Below are positions 46,127 to 46,572 of a DNA stretch of 46,572 bases, piece by piece. The position numbers were made by a program, and so were the translations under genes. How positions within the stretch are numbered: position 1 is the first letter of the stretch; every line of letters begins with the position of its first letter. The DNA lies in IMG/VR virus record IMGVR_UViG_3300031857_000346, positions 1-46,572 of that record. One strand, given 5' to 3'. Source of the stretch: a virus. The notes below the pieces were generated by a model. It saw only the letters and a program-made list of their open reading frames with translations. It was not told the origin of the DNA and did no database searches.

Positions 46127-46572
46127 TTAACATAATTCCGTTGGATCAATATCTTCATTAACTACAGTTGCTATAGCATCCTCCACGGCGTTCTCTTCGG
46201 ATGATTCTTTAACTACAGAAGTTATTGGCTCTGCTTTAAAATCCATTGCAACTGCCATGTTTCTATTTCGCTCATTCATATTGGTGCCAAGTTTATTTAA
46301 CCCATGTCTGATAGCTTTACTGCCAGCAAATTCAGGGTCTATTCCTTTATTAAAGCTGGTGTAGTTTCCATTAGCGCTTCCACCAAACTTGGCAGCGCTT
46401 TTTTGTTTCCACTTTTCAAAATAAGGTTTTCCAAAAGTTATAACTTCCCATCTTGGTGAAGGATAAGACGGCACCAAGAATTCAACCGTAACAGTATCAA
46501 CTGCTCCGCTGTCATCGTATGTAAATGCAGGGCGCTTATTGTCTAATATTCTGCCCGCTTGTCTTGCTATTG
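46127..46572 (-). CDS. C-terminal part of a RecT-like annealing protein (5' truncated)
   Basis: The frame is open to the right edge, giving about 148 residues of a longer protein. Recognisable parts are IARQAGRILDNKRPAFTYDD, SYPSPRWEVITFGKPYFEKW, then NYTSFNKGIDPEFAGSKAIR and HGLNKLG, patterned like the C-terminal region of RecT/Redbeta-type ssDNA-annealing proteins of Bacteroidota phages. The acidic tail is probably disordered. Together with the nuclease fusion it would make a two-component recombinase. The assignment is by motif pattern without search, so it is moderate. Confidence 0.42.
   Translation of the reverse strand, partial: IARQAGRILDNKRPAFTYDDSGAVDTVTVEFLVPSYPSPRWEVITFGKPYFEKWKQKSAAKFGGSANGNYTSFNKGIDPEFAGSKAIRHGLNKLGTNMNERNRNMAVAMDFKAEPITSVVKESSEENAVEDAIATVVNEDIDPTELC

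Noticed and set aside
1-46572. Integrase, transposase or tRNA genes
   Set aside because: None was found by eye in any frame or on either strand; insertion sequences were also not evident.

Overview
The window is most of a tailed-phage (or prophage) genome from a Bacteroidota host, probably a flavobacterium-like one. The host call rests on AT-rich DNA, repeated use of the Bacteroidota -7 promoter box TATATTTG, few Shine-Dalgarno sequences, FTSC/LTSC-type lipoproteins and a replication protein with a BT4734-like (VirE_N) N-terminus. No integrase, tRNA, rRNA or CRISPR array was found by eye. The virion would be a myovirus: a Mu-like contractile tail (sheath, tube, frameshifted tail chaperone, tape measure, gp43/gp44/gp45/gp46/gp47/gp48-type baseplate) joined to a lambda-like head (lambda-type portal, ClpP-like protease with scaffold tail, gpD-like decoration protein, gpE-like capsid protein, lambda gpA-type terminase).

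Layout from left to right: 3-2078 (+) small accessory genes, including an XRE-like regulator, a lipoprotein and a YfiM-like envelope protein. 2061-4224 (-) lysis module: two-ended spanin candidate, holin candidate, T7-type amidase and small membrane or coiled-coil proteins. 4251-8069 (-) two large fibre-like proteins. 8069-13800 (-) head and head-tail joining genes, interrupted by a + strand ribbon-helix-helix gene. 13820-25331 (-) baseplate and tail. 25426-31699 (+) a cassette of glycosyltransferase-like genes, two methyltransferases and an HNH homing endonuclease. 31644-34257 (-) terminase. 34258-35451 a palindrome-rich gap, a VRR-NUC nuclease gene and an iteron-rich origin candidate. 35834-43215 (-) primase-helicase, SF2 helicase, zinc-finger proteins and homing endonucleases. 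43463-46572 (-) recombination module: a DnaQ/PD-(D/E)XK fusion nuclease, small membrane proteins, a coiled-coil protein and the C-terminal end of a RecT-like protein.

The most striking regulatory feature is a 70-bp element present twice with 69/70 identity (11577-11646 and 25351-25420). Each copy lies between divergent genes: capsid protease versus RHH regulator, and tail sheath versus glycosylation cassette. The rightward -7 box sits 4-5 nt before the start codon, so those transcripts are probably leaderless. The element lacks a -33 box there and carries a TTACC direct repeat instead, which suggests an activator-dependent late promoter linking capsid, tail and sugar-decoration genes. Two other promoters, at 35104-35135 and 43245-43278, have a proper -33/-7 pair and look early.

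The 351-bp gap at 35101-35451 holds about a dozen copies of an AAAGCAGGGTAAA-like motif in both orientations, a perfect 20-bp tandem repeat, an 11-bp inverted repeat and an AT-only stretch, flanked by divergent promoters. It is the best replication-origin candidate, next to the primase-helicase gene. Several genes below 60 codons that gene finders would miss are listed, including a -1 frameshift extension of the tail assembly chaperone and four tiny membrane or aromatic-rich proteins.
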